This document shows, piece by piece, positions 16,585-25,185 of a stretch of DNA of 61,884 nucleotides (its first letter is position 1; every line of letters starts with the position of its first letter). This DNA comes from an uncultured Lachnospiraceae bacterium (lineage in GTDB: Bacteria > Bacillota > Clostridia > Lachnospirales > Lachnospiraceae): positions 65,271-127,154 of the forward strand of contig CANRIM010000002.1 in NCBI GenBank assembly GCA_947630695.1, in the 5' to 3' direction. The notes below the pieces were generated by a model. The model searched no databases. It was not told the origin of the DNA and worked only from the letters and a program-made list of their open reading frames with translations. Position numbers and translations under genes: made by a program.

Positions 16585-18405
16585 TTATTTTTTCAGTTCA
16601 TCAAAACTGCTGATAAGTTTTGCAGCATACTGCAGAATGCCAAGGGCATCTGCTGATGTAATGTCACCGTCGCCGTCAACATCTGCAAAAGTAACTTTTG
16701 ACGGGTCGATCGTATCGAGCTTTGCTACAATTCTTAAAATCTTCAGCGCATCCGAAGATGTAACAGAACCGTCGCCGTCTGCATCGCCCGGCTGTTCAAA
16801 TCCCCAGCCTGCATAGTAATTCGCATTCTCGGCCAGCATCGCGATCTGATCATCTGTCAGCATCTCATCATAGAATACAATGTTCTTGATTTCGATTTCA
16901 TCCGTGTTGGCAAACATGTTGTAACCGTCGCCTGACGTGTTGCCGCCGCCGATGGTTGCCGTAGTGACATCGTCTGTCAGCCAGTCCATAATGACTTCGC
17001 AGACATAGTTGCCGTTGGTCCCGGCTTTCACATAATTCTTGTTGTTGCCATAGCCGTAACGGCTGCCGCCGCCCTTATTGAAGCGCTTCCAGGGTTTAAT
17101 ATGATCGGTAACGGCTCCGCCGATACTGACACTTCCGTAGGAAGAATAGGTATTCTTTACATCAACATTCTTGCCATCCAGATAATACTCGACCCAGTCA
17201 TTCTGAATGATACAGGTAACCAAATGCCATTCGTCGGGTTTCACCGTTACAGGACTGTCTGCTGTCATTTCATCTTCCATTGCCTCTTCCAGCGTTTGGT
17301 ATCCGCCATACCAGGAGTTGATCGCAAAGCAGTTTCCGTTCTGCATACCCTGCGGTAACATGTATTTGTCTGCATGCGGATTTTCCTGAACGGTCACGTC
17401 GTTATCTCCCTCGAAATAGAAGGAAGATGTGGAATCCAGCCACATTTCGCCTTTTGCCCAGCCATATCTGAGCTTGGATCCATTGTCGGGTACTTCTACC
17501 TGTTCTTTTGGAAATTCAGGTACGATATGATAATCCGCATAATTGCCGGAACGACCCGTTCCGTTTTCTGAAGAAGGATCATACCCTTTTCCGTCACTTT
17601 TCGGAACGTAGCCTACTGTATAAAACTTATTCATCCAGAACGCATCGCCCATATCATCAACGGAAACATAAACGGGACCCCTGAGATTAGATATATATTC
17701 CTGAATATTATTCGGATCATCATTCTCATATTTGAAGAAATAATCCGAATTCCAATCCACGCCGCAGTTTACAACCTCAACGCCCAGTTCTGCCCTTTGC
17801 TCGTCCGTTCTGGAATTGTATTCCTTATCGAAATCTACCGTACAAAGATACTTGGCATAATCGTCCGCCTGAAGCATATACTTGTTGTTTCGAAATCCCA
17901 GTACATTGGAAATTTTTCCGGAAGTCTTGATCCAGTAGCTGATCGTCACGCCGGTTTTCCAGTAAGGCTGCATACAGCTTTCGTACTTTTTGATCTCAAC
18001 CTGTGCATGATCATCACCATCGTATTCGACCAGTTTGTCTTTGGAATCTTTAAACGGATTTGTAATGTTGATCGTAGAATATTCCGACGTATCTTCCTGA
18101 ATGTACAATGTGCCCGGCATGAATTTCTGGCTGTCCTCTGTAACTATGGCCTTGCCCAGTTTCAGAACATTGCCCATTGTTTCATCTGCAACAATTTCCG
18201 GTTTTGCCCCATTCTCTACGACTTCCATTCCCGGATCCAGTGTTTGCAGTTCCTCGATAGAATGGGAAAAATCATAAACCATCAGCGGTTCCGGAACGGA
18301 AACCGTATCTGCAGATGCGACAATTGAAAAAGCCGGCAGGCAGCTTGCCGCCAGTGCAAAGGAAAGCGTCGCAGCAATCATTCTGCTTAAACCTTTCTTT
18401 TTCAT
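16585..18405 (-). CDS. Secreted LamG-like protein with C-terminal dockerin
   Basis: 606 aa. Signal peptide (about 1-32), then a long beta-rich region with a LamG/concanavalin-like module ('GVTISYWIKTSG', later 'WHLVTCIIQNDWVEYYLDGK'), ending in a type I dockerin at about 538-600. Its two calcium loops are DADGDGSVTSSD and DVDGDGDITSAD, each followed by the A-L-x-IL helix. No catalytic motif is recognisable. A dockerin normally plugs a protein into a cohesin-bearing scaffold; none is present here. Well-placed GGGAGG before the ATG. A strong hairpin lies upstream, so it may be co-transcribed with the 1448-aa gene. Confidence 0.82.
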   Translation of the reverse strand: MKKKGLSRMIAATLSFALAASCLPAFSIVASADTVSVPEPLMVYDFSHSIEELQTLDPGMEVVENGAKPEIVADETMGNVLKLGKAIVTEDSQKFMPGTLYIQEDTSEYSTINITNPFKDSKDKLVEYDGDDHAQVEIKKYESCMQPYWKTGVTISYWIKTSGKISNVLGFRNNKYMLQADDYAKYLCTVDFDKEYNSRTDEQRAELGVEVVNCGVDWNSDYFFKYENDDPNNIQEYISNLRGPVYVSVDDMGDAFWMNKFYTVGYVPKSDGKGYDPSSENGTGRSGNYADYHIVPEFPKEQVEVPDNGSKLRYGWAKGEMWLDSTSSFYFEGDNDVTVQENPHADKYMLPQGMQNGNCFAINSWYGGYQTLEEAMEDEMTADSPVTVKPDEWHLVTCIIQNDWVEYYLDGKNVDVKNTYSSYGSVSIGGAVTDHIKPWKRFNKGGGSRYGYGNNKNYVKAGTNGNYVCEVIMDWLTDDVTTATIGGGNTSGDGYNMFANTDEIEIKNIVFYDEMLTDDQIAMLAENANYYAGWGFEQPGDADGDGSVTSSDALKILRIVAKLDTIDPSKVTFADVDGDGDITSADALGILQYAAKLISSFDELKK

Positions 18406-18424
18406 TTCTGTCCTCCCTTTTTGT

Positions 18425-18459
18425 CGGGATTCCCGCCCGCCTGCCGGCGGACAGGAACC
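18425..18459 (-). other. Stable hairpin upstream of the 606-aa dockerin gene
   Basis: Inverted repeat built from GGGTTCC / GGGAATCCC arms and an inner CCGCC / GGCGG stem, without a T-run. It lies between the 1448-aa and 606-aa genes, about 20 nt before the start codon of the latter. An mRNA processing or protection element is more likely than a terminator. Confidence 0.45.
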
Positions 18460-18493
18460 CCTGAAATTACTTGTTCATGCTTTCATCCAAAGC

Positions 18494-21400
18494 TTATTTC
18501 GTGATGGGATTTCCCTCCGGATCTGCAGTGAGCTTACCATACTCCTCTGCAACCTTGGCGTCATCCCATATTTCTGCTTCAAAGCGGAAATCAGCGAAAG
18601 AAGATCCTTCCTGATTGTGTTTGGAATTGAACCAGAAGTCCGGTGCTTTCGTACCACTTGCCGGAAGATGTGAACTCTCCGGGTTTTTGTCGCCGTCTTC
18701 CAGTTCAGCGCCATATCCATGGGCATTCCATCCATTACCGCCCTGTGAAGCGCCCTGTACAGCAACTGAAGGATTTCCATCGGTAGAAAGCTGAGAAGGC
18801 GCGCCGCCAAAGTATAACTTCATACTGTCGTCTGTCAGTAAATCCATCATCAGGCTGCCCTTCCAGGAAAGTTTCTCGGGATCAGTGATTTGCAATGAAA
18901 CATTTTTGCCCGCTGTTTTATCAAACTCCGCAGTCCGGGTCGGACTGGCAATCTCCGGCGCCTGATATCCGTCAGCAAGTTTGTTCAACTCTGCATCTGG
19001 ATTAGAACTGAACTTATAGCTCGTATACTGCGCCCGGATGGAACACAGGAAGTTGTCAACGCCATTTTCAGCAAGGCCACCGCAGGCTTTGAAATAGCCT
19101 TTCGGATCATCCGCTGCCGTCGGCTGACCGATGGTATTGTATGCCGTCATAAAGCCCGCATTGAAAAACTTCAGATTCCAGGTAGCCTTGTTTGCTTTTG
19201 TTCCTCCTAAATTGACAAACTTGTAAACCAGTTCCTGTCCATTGACATAAACCTGGATCCAGTCATTTTTGAAGGTTACGGTGTAATAATTCCACTCGCC
19301 TTCTTTGACATATTCTGACTCTTCGCCATCCCCCAGCGCCGTAAAGCAGTTTTGGCACTGGTTCGCTCCGATCGGCTGCCACTGTGTCCAATCCGCATAC
19401 TTCAGGCTTGCAAACACGACCGAGCCGTCTGCCAGAAGTCCAAAGGCGCCGCCTTTATCCGTATCTCCGCACATATAGAGGATCGGTGAACGGTCGCTCA
19501 AATCCGCCGGTTTGCACCAGAAACTGATGCTTGCGCCCTTTGTCCATACCGGACGGTGGTATTTCACGCCATTATAGGTATCGCCCGCGTTTCCGTTTGC
19601 AAGAAGAAGACCATCTCCTTTTAATGCAGCCTCACTGGCCGCTTCGCTGTATTCTTTTTTGGGTGAATTCGGATAAACCCTTTCCTGGCCTTCCAGAGCC
19701 TCATCTACTGTCTGACGAAGCGCATCCTTATTTTCCACAAAAGGATTTTTCAGCTCAATCCCGTAATACTGCGGTTCAGATGTAGGCTGAACGCCAAACA
19801 TCCCCGTGTCTACATTGTACTCTAATTTGCCTTCCTCTACAGGTTTTCCGAAGGTATAAATGCCTTTTTCTTCGTCCAGCGTAGCACTTTTATGACGTTC
19901 CTTTACATACGGTTCGTCTTTCGTTTCCGTGTCCTGTCCGCCGCTGACTTCACCCAAACGGGCCTTGGCTTTTTCATAAACCTTCTTGATATCTTCCGCA
20001 TGCCCGTCTTCTGCCAGATTGTCTTCAAAGAAACGAACATCTGCAAACTCGATGCCGGCTTCGATCTCATGATCGCTGTACTGGACAGTCTTCGTTGAGC
20101 AGGTGAGCCAACCCTTTGCTTTGGACATTTCCGTCGGATAGCCGCCTATGAAGAACTTGGCACCTTCCTGTGTCAGATTATCGAGCAGCAGCGTATACTT
20201 ATAGTTGTCTTCCCCGTCTTTCGCTTCCTGCAGGAAATATCCGGGTGCATTCTCATATACGCCGTTCGCACGGATGCTGGCATCATCGTTGTCAGGATCC
20301 TTCTGAGTTCCCGGCATAGCCATTTTCTCCGCCAGCGTTGTAACTTTCTTGGTCAGACCGCCGTAGTTTCCATATAAATTATCGGAATCTGCCGCTGTAC
20401 CGTTACCATTGTTCCTTACATACTCGTGCGGATCATCCTCACCGTCGATCAGTAATCCGATCGGATTGTACTTCGACAGGAAACCGCCGTTAAAGTCCTT
20501 CATATACGGTCTGCGAATACCGGAAACCGTATAAACCAGTTCCTCGCCATTGACGTAAACGCCGATCCAGTCGTTGGCAAAGGTAATGGTATAATAGTTC
20601 CAGTCATCTGCCTTGATCTGCTCAGGATTGCCTTCGGTGACGAAGGTGTTGTAACACCCTTTGTTCGGACTCAGTACCTGGCCGCCGTCCCAGGAAGCCG
20701 GATTCACATCGAGATAACAAATGCTGCCGTCCGCCCTCATGGTGAAAATAAAGTCGCCCGAACCATACATGGTCAGAATCGGTGAATCGGAATTGATCAG
20801 TGCTTCCGACGGTTTCAGCCAGAAGCCGATGGATGCGCCTTTGTCCCATACCGGACGGTGGAACTTTGTCTGCTGTACACTGGCATCCGTCGGATCATTC
20901 AAATGATCTCTTTCCAGAATTGCAGGCAGTGTAGTCAAATCGCCATAATAAGTGTCTCCATAGTTGCCATAATATGTATGACACGAGCCGGCCTTTCCTG
21001 CTTCTACGCCTGCCGGGAAAAGATCACTGTTATTCTCGGTCTTCCAACGATCCAGTGCGCTGTCAAGTGTTTCGGAAATAATTGCTTTTTCCTCTTTATT
21101 GCTAAAGATGTTTTCAAACTGAACGCCTGCATCAATGGTAGGATCTCCCGACGCTGCTTTGAACGTATAGTGATCCAGATCCTTGTCGTCCTTTGTTACA
21201 GTTGCAATAGAAGCATCCTGTACCTTAAATTCCCGGCCTTCCAGCAGATCCACTGACGGAAGCGGAGTCGCCTCCGGCTTCTCAGTAGCAGGAGCCGCCG
21301 TAACCGAGGTTCCGCCCGGTTTATTCCGTGCAGCCACAGTATAATTTGCATATACCTCCGCAGCATTCAGTTCTTCCAGATTATAGGTCATGCCGGTGAC

Positions 21401-22840
21401 CAGCGTGCCGGATTCCATGGAATGTCTCGCCTGAGATTCCAGTGCGTTTGTATTCGCGCCGCCGACATAAACCTTGGTATTTGCACTGATCATATGCGTC
21501 AGCATAAGCTTCGCGCCGGTAGACTGATTGCTGTGCGTACCTCTGTATCTTGTATTACCAAATATGGTAAACTCATCACTGGTGATGGAGTCATATGCAT
21601 AGCCCGGCGCATTTCCGTGCTGATCCTTCAGATAACATCTCCAGTCCGTGGCAAAATCTTCCTCTGTCCAGGTCAGCGTCGTATTGTAACGTGTCAGGAA
21701 ACCGTCGTTAAAATATCCGATGGCAGCTCCTCCGGATGAATCTTTACTTCTTCTGAGAGATACAACATCAAAAGGAACTTCATAGCCGTCCACATAGATG
21801 GTGATCCAGTCATTTGCATAAGTGACCGTGTAGTAATGCCACTCCTTCGCCGAAAAATACTCATATCTTGTATTCTCCAGCTTATTCATTTCCAGTGTGG
21901 TGGTTCCAAAACGTACCGATCCGTTCACCGTGACCAATGTGGTGTAGCTGGGATCATAGAATACCAGAAGCGGTGCGCTTTCCTTTTCATCCTGGGTCTG
22001 CAGCCAGAAGCTGATGGAAAGACCCTTATGACCGCCTTCCGGCGGAACCTTCTGCGGAACCAAATCATAATCCACCGGTTCCTGTCCTTCTTCATACGGC
22101 GGTTCGCCGTCTGTAATCGGCGCATTATAGATACGTTTATCTGAAGCTGCGTGATCTACACCTTCTTCTTTTCCGCCATCTGCATTCCAGCCGAGTACAG
22201 AGCCCTTCAGATCCCACGGATTCAGCTTTCCATCGGCAGGTTTTGCTGTTCTCAGATAACCGTAATCTTCAGCAAAATCCTTATTGTTGCCAATCGGGTT
22301 TTCGACTTCGATACCCTGCTCCATACCGCCGGAGAATACATAGATATCGGTGTCTTTGTCATATGACGCGCCGTTTTCATTCAGCACCTTCAGTTTTTCA
22401 CCGGCTTTGACATTCTTCTCGTCAAAAGTCTGCGGCGGTGCCGTCGGACGCGCCGTAGCTTCCGGGGTAGGGGTCGCGGCCGGTCTCGGGGTTATAGTCT
22501 GTTCTCCCGGGAACTTGGTGATGAGCTTCGCGGCGAACTGCAGAATTAACAGCGCATCCGACGCGGTAACCTCACTTTCCCCGTCTACGTTACCGAATTT
22601 TGTCTGTGCTTCAGAAAGCTCGATCAGCTTCGCTGCGCTGCGCAGCGCTTCCAGCGCATCACCTGCATCTACCACGTTGTCGCCGTTGATATCGCCATAT
22701 TTCGTAGGCACAGCTTCTTCAGCTGCTGCCGCGCTGATGGTGCCCACATTCGCAAGCGCTGAAGGAAGCGCCAGCAAAAATGCAAGGCCAAGTGCGATGC
22801 CTCTGAACCACTTTGTTTTCATAAGCCTTTTTTGGTTCAT
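18494..22840 (-). CDS. Giant secreted protein: N-terminal dockerin plus three LamG-like modules
   Basis: 1448 aa. Signal peptide (about 1-40), then dockerin-like repeats at about 48-108 (DINGDNVVDAGD and the poorer NVDGESEVTASD), a Pro/Thr linker (about 114-138), and three successive modules of roughly 300-350 aa, each with the core 'GxSIxFWxxP...' followed by 'WxYYTVTxxNDWIxVYVNG'. This repeated layout shows internal triplication. The modules resemble LamG/concanavalin folds that bind carbohydrate. No hydrolase motif is seen. The second calcium loop lacks the usual aspartates, so calcium binding there is doubtful. ATG at 22840 with GGGG-type ribosome-binding site and its own promoter. Confidence 0.8.
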   Translation of the reverse strand: MNQKRLMKTKWFRGIALGLAFLLALPSALANVGTISAAAAEEAVPTKYGDINGDNVVDAGDALEALRSAAKLIELSEAQTKFGNVDGESEVTASDALLILQFAAKLITKFPGEQTITPRPAATPTPEATARPTAPPQTFDEKNVKAGEKLKVLNENGASYDKDTDIYVFSGGMEQGIEVENPIGNNKDFAEDYGYLRTAKPADGKLNPWDLKGSVLGWNADGGKEEGVDHAASDKRIYNAPITDGEPPYEEGQEPVDYDLVPQKVPPEGGHKGLSISFWLQTQDEKESAPLLVFYDPSYTTLVTVNGSVRFGTTTLEMNKLENTRYEYFSAKEWHYYTVTYANDWITIYVDGYEVPFDVVSLRRSKDSSGGAAIGYFNDGFLTRYNTTLTWTEEDFATDWRCYLKDQHGNAPGYAYDSITSDEFTIFGNTRYRGTHSNQSTGAKLMLTHMISANTKVYVGGANTNALESQARHSMESGTLVTGMTYNLEELNAAEVYANYTVAARNKPGGTSVTAAPATEKPEATPLPSVDLLEGREFKVQDASIATVTKDDKDLDHYTFKAASGDPTIDAGVQFENIFSNKEEKAIISETLDSALDRWKTENNSDLFPAGVEAGKAGSCHTYYGNYGDTYYGDLTTLPAILERDHLNDPTDASVQQTKFHRPVWDKGASIGFWLKPSEALINSDSPILTMYGSGDFIFTMRADGSICYLDVNPASWDGGQVLSPNKGCYNTFVTEGNPEQIKADDWNYYTITFANDWIGVYVNGEELVYTVSGIRRPYMKDFNGGFLSKYNPIGLLIDGEDDPHEYVRNNGNGTAADSDNLYGNYGGLTKKVTTLAEKMAMPGTQKDPDNDDASIRANGVYENAPGYFLQEAKDGEDNYKYTLLLDNLTQEGAKFFIGGYPTEMSKAKGWLTCSTKTVQYSDHEIEAGIEFADVRFFEDNLAEDGHAEDIKKVYEKAKARLGEVSGGQDTETKDEPYVKERHKSATLDEEKGIYTFGKPVEEGKLEYNVDTGMFGVQPTSEPQYYGIELKNPFVENKDALRQTVDEALEGQERVYPNSPKKEYSEAASEAALKGDGLLLANGNAGDTYNGVKYHRPVWTKGASISFWCKPADLSDRSPILYMCGDTDKGGAFGLLADGSVVFASLKYADWTQWQPIGANQCQNCFTALGDGEESEYVKEGEWNYYTVTFKNDWIQVYVNGQELVYKFVNLGGTKANKATWNLKFFNAGFMTAYNTIGQPTAADDPKGYFKACGGLAENGVDNFLCSIRAQYTSYKFSSNPDAELNKLADGYQAPEIASPTRTAEFDKTAGKNVSLQITDPEKLSWKGSLMMDLLTDDSMKLYFGGAPSQLSTDGNPSVAVQGASQGGNGWNAHGYGAELEDGDKNPESSHLPASGTKAPDFWFNSKHNQEGSSFADFRFEAEIWDDAKVAEEYGKLTADPEGNPITK

Positions 22841-22881
22841 ATTTATCCCCTTTCTTTTTTGTTTGTAATTCTACATACTGT

Positions 22882-22909
22882 ATTATAACATCAAATCCTT
22901 TTTTTTCAA
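22882..22909 (-). promoter_or_regulatory. Promoter of the 1448-aa dockerin gene
   Basis: Minus strand: TTGAAA (22904-22909), 16-nt spacer, TATAAT (22882-22887). About 40 nt of leader before the ATG. Confidence 0.65.
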
Positions 22910-22932
22910 TTCAGAATGGTCCGGATTTCATG

Positions 22933-22976
22933 AAAAAAAGCCACAATTTTTGTTTAAAAAAATTGTGGCTTTTTTT
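22933..22976. terminator. Strong bidirectional terminator
   Basis: A long near-perfect stem, AAAAAAGCCACAATTTT / AAAATTGTGGCTTTTTT, 40 nt behind the 692-aa gene. It separates that gene from the 1448-aa gene. Confidence 0.92.
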
Positions 22977-23015
22977 GTTTTGCGTTAAAAATCAGCAATT
23001 ATCACTGAGGTTTTC

Positions 23016-25094
23016 TTACGGCTCCGGGACTAATTTTGCAGCAATCTGCAGCATAACCAGCGCATCTCCTGAGGTCACGCTTCCGTCACCGTCCATGTCG
23101 CCATATGTGTGATATGCGTCCGTTTCTTCGGTCAGCTTTGCAGCAACCTGCAGTGCAATCAGCGCATCTCCTGAAGTCACACTTCCGTCACCGTCCATAT
23201 CGCCCATCTTGCCTTCCTGGTATTCCGGCTGCGCATTGATATAATCGATTTCCTGCTCATACAGGGCTTTCGCTTCCGCATCCGTCAGTTCGGCGTTATA
23301 GCAGCTGATTCTGGTAACATCAATGGGAGAACACACTTCCGACAAAGAAACTGATTGAGGGAAATATCCGAAATAGATATCCATATCCGCATAGGCAAAC
23401 GCGGCCATCATCATCGTTGTTCTCTGATTGTTGTCGCCGCCGAACATACCATACAGTTTCACCGGATTGTAAAGATCGCCTTTTTCTTCGGCACCTTCAC
23501 TTCCGTATCTTACATAATATCCGTCCATAAAACGGCCGCCCTGTCCGCGGATATATCCTTCTACTTTTACGCCGTCATAATAAGGTGTTACGCCGTTGTT
23601 GTTAATGTTCAGCGTGATGAAATGCCAGTCTCCGGATTTTGACACATACTCGTCTGCGGCCTTCGTATCCTCCACCATACCGGAATAGTTGTTGCCGGTG
23701 TCTACGTCGGTCAGCACACCTTCCTTGAAATTGAAAGCCATACTGGTTTTAAAATTAAATGTTGTGATATCATTCTTGCTCTTGTCTGTGTGCTTCGGAC
23801 TGAAAACGAATTTTTCCTGATCGATGAAAGAAAGTACATATGAATCGTCCAGGGTCGTATCTCCCCTCTTCGCTCTTTGCTCTCTGACATTGTTGCGCAG
23901 CCAGAAAGAAATGCTGGCGCCTGTCAGACGGTTGCCTGCAAAGGGATTTTCACTCAGCTTGATACCTGCTTTCGTCGGTGCTGTTTTCGTTTCAGCCACC
24001 GCAACGCCCTTGACCGTATGTCCCTTGATGTTGAAGTCTTTGATTTCGCCAGGGTTTTTTTCATTTAAATTCGTAAAGTATTCTTCCGAATCCATCGCAA
24101 TAAATTTGTCCGGCTTTGTCACGTCTACAGAAGAGGTGGTTGCCTTTTCCGCTTCGTACAGTGCGGCAACCTCTTCTGCCGTCATGCTGCCGTTATAAAA
24201 GCTGACGTTGTCCAGTCTGGTAGCTTCGTGGGTTTCCAGCGTGCTGACATTCGAAGCGCCCAGATAAATCTTTGCTTCTTTTAAGAATGCTGTCAGATCC
24301 GCGGGTTTTTCTCCGTCAATATCGGCCGTAATATCAAAGTCCGAAGGTTTGCCGTCAATATACGCAGCGATCTTATCTGCGGAAATGACATAAGTGTAAT
24401 AGTGCCACTCGCCTTCCTTTACTCCGGAAGCCGGGTCAAAACAGAAGTTGACGGCCGTAGTATCTTTATCAAATTCCAGAAATGCGGTCTTGATGTCCTT
24501 CGCTTCTGCAGATGCCTTGCCCCAGAATGCAAGTACGGCCGCTGTCTGATCAAGCTTTGCAAAGGGATTGCTGCAGGTAATGGCAGATTTGTAAGTTCCT
24601 GCTTTTCTTACCTCTGTTTTTTCCGGATACGCATCGTCCAGTGCCTTGGTTGCTTCGTCGTCACCCGCAATTCCTGCGGATTGGTCCTTCACAAGGCGTT
24701 CCACCGTATATGTCTTGCAGAGATTAAAAACGGTGCCTCTTTCCGCGTCATATGCAGAAACCGGCTGGTTGGAAACCTGCGACAGCGCATACTTCGCCTG
24801 CGAACCTGTTCCCGTGTACAGAAAGCCGTTGGCATCTACCTTATCTTTGTCGTTGCCTTCGATCTGGTCGCCTACTTTTTTCACGAAAAGGGGACCTGAC
24901 TGCATAAAGTCAAAATTCTCCCTGTCCTTGTTGTAGAACCACTGAAGGCCGTCTTCAAAGTCATACACGGCAATCGGTTCTTTTGCAGCCTCGTCCGCCG
25001 CTGCCGGCACCGCTCCCAGCGAAACAGCCGGAACCGCCAGACTCAGCGTCAGCATCGCGGATATCACCGCATGAAATACTTTTTTCTTTCTCAT
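23016..25094 (-). CDS. Secreted LamG-like protein with C-terminal dockerin
   Basis: 692 aa. Signal peptide (about 1-34), two LamG/concanavalin-like modules (around 'AAVLAFWGKAS' and 'GASISFWLRNN'), and a C-terminal type I dockerin at about 626-690 with two nearly identical calcium loops (DMDGDGSVTSGD). The repeat is also visible in the DNA: 23058-23102 and 23160-23204 differ at 3 of 45 positions. A ribosome-binding site AGGAGGG precedes the ATG. Non-catalytic as far as can be read; binding to plant or host glycans is inferred. Confidence 0.82.
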   Translation of the reverse strand: MRKKKVFHAVISAMLTLSLAVPAVSLGAVPAAADEAAKEPIAVYDFEDGLQWFYNKDRENFDFMQSGPLFVKKVGDQIEGNDKDKVDANGFLYTGTGSQAKYALSQVSNQPVSAYDAERGTVFNLCKTYTVERLVKDQSAGIAGDDEATKALDDAYPEKTEVRKAGTYKSAITCSNPFAKLDQTAAVLAFWGKASAEAKDIKTAFLEFDKDTTAVNFCFDPASGVKEGEWHYYTYVISADKIAAYIDGKPSDFDITADIDGEKPADLTAFLKEAKIYLGASNVSTLETHEATRLDNVSFYNGSMTAEEVAALYEAEKATTSSVDVTKPDKFIAMDSEEYFTNLNEKNPGEIKDFNIKGHTVKGVAVAETKTAPTKAGIKLSENPFAGNRLTGASISFWLRNNVREQRAKRGDTTLDDSYVLSFIDQEKFVFSPKHTDKSKNDITTFNFKTSMAFNFKEGVLTDVDTGNNYSGMVEDTKAADEYVSKSGDWHFITLNINNNGVTPYYDGVKVEGYIRGQGGRFMDGYYVRYGSEGAEEKGDLYNPVKLYGMFGGDNNQRTTMMMAAFAYADMDIYFGYFPQSVSLSEVCSPIDVTRISCYNAELTDAEAKALYEQEIDYINAQPEYQEGKMGDMDGDGSVTSGDALIALQVAAKLTEETDAYHTYGDMDGDGSVTSGDALVMLQIAAKLVPEP
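23058..23204. repeat. Near-identical dockerin-encoding direct repeat
   Basis: Copies at 23058-23102 and 23160-23204, period 102 nt, three mismatches in 45 nt. They encode the two calcium-binding loops of the 692-aa protein. Confidence 0.85.
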
Positions 25095-25117
25095 GAAATA
25101 CCCTCCTTATTTAATGC

Positions 25118-25135
25118 TATGACAATCCTGTCATA
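25118..25135. promoter_or_regulatory. Perfect palindrome in the 692-aa gene leader (operator candidate)
   Basis: TATGACA-ATCC-TGTCATA, 7-bp perfect arms, located between the promoter (25157-25185) and the ribosome-binding site, at about +15 to +32 of the transcript. It could bind a dimeric repressor or form a leader hairpin. Confidence 0.45.
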
Positions 25136-25156
25136 CAGTAACATTTTATATCATTC

Positions 25157-25185
25157 ATATTACCATTCTGCGCTTTTTTTGTCAA
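25157..25185 (-). promoter_or_regulatory. Promoter of the 692-aa dockerin gene
   Basis: Minus strand: TTGACA (25180-25185), 17-nt spacer, TAATAT (25157-25162). The -35 box overlaps the stop of the preceding transporter gene. Confidence 0.7.

Noticed and set aside
16585-25094. Dockerin and LamG repeats as a CRISPR-like or satellite array
   Set aside because: Repeats are in coding frame, diverged, and too long and irregular for CRISPR; they encode protein modules.
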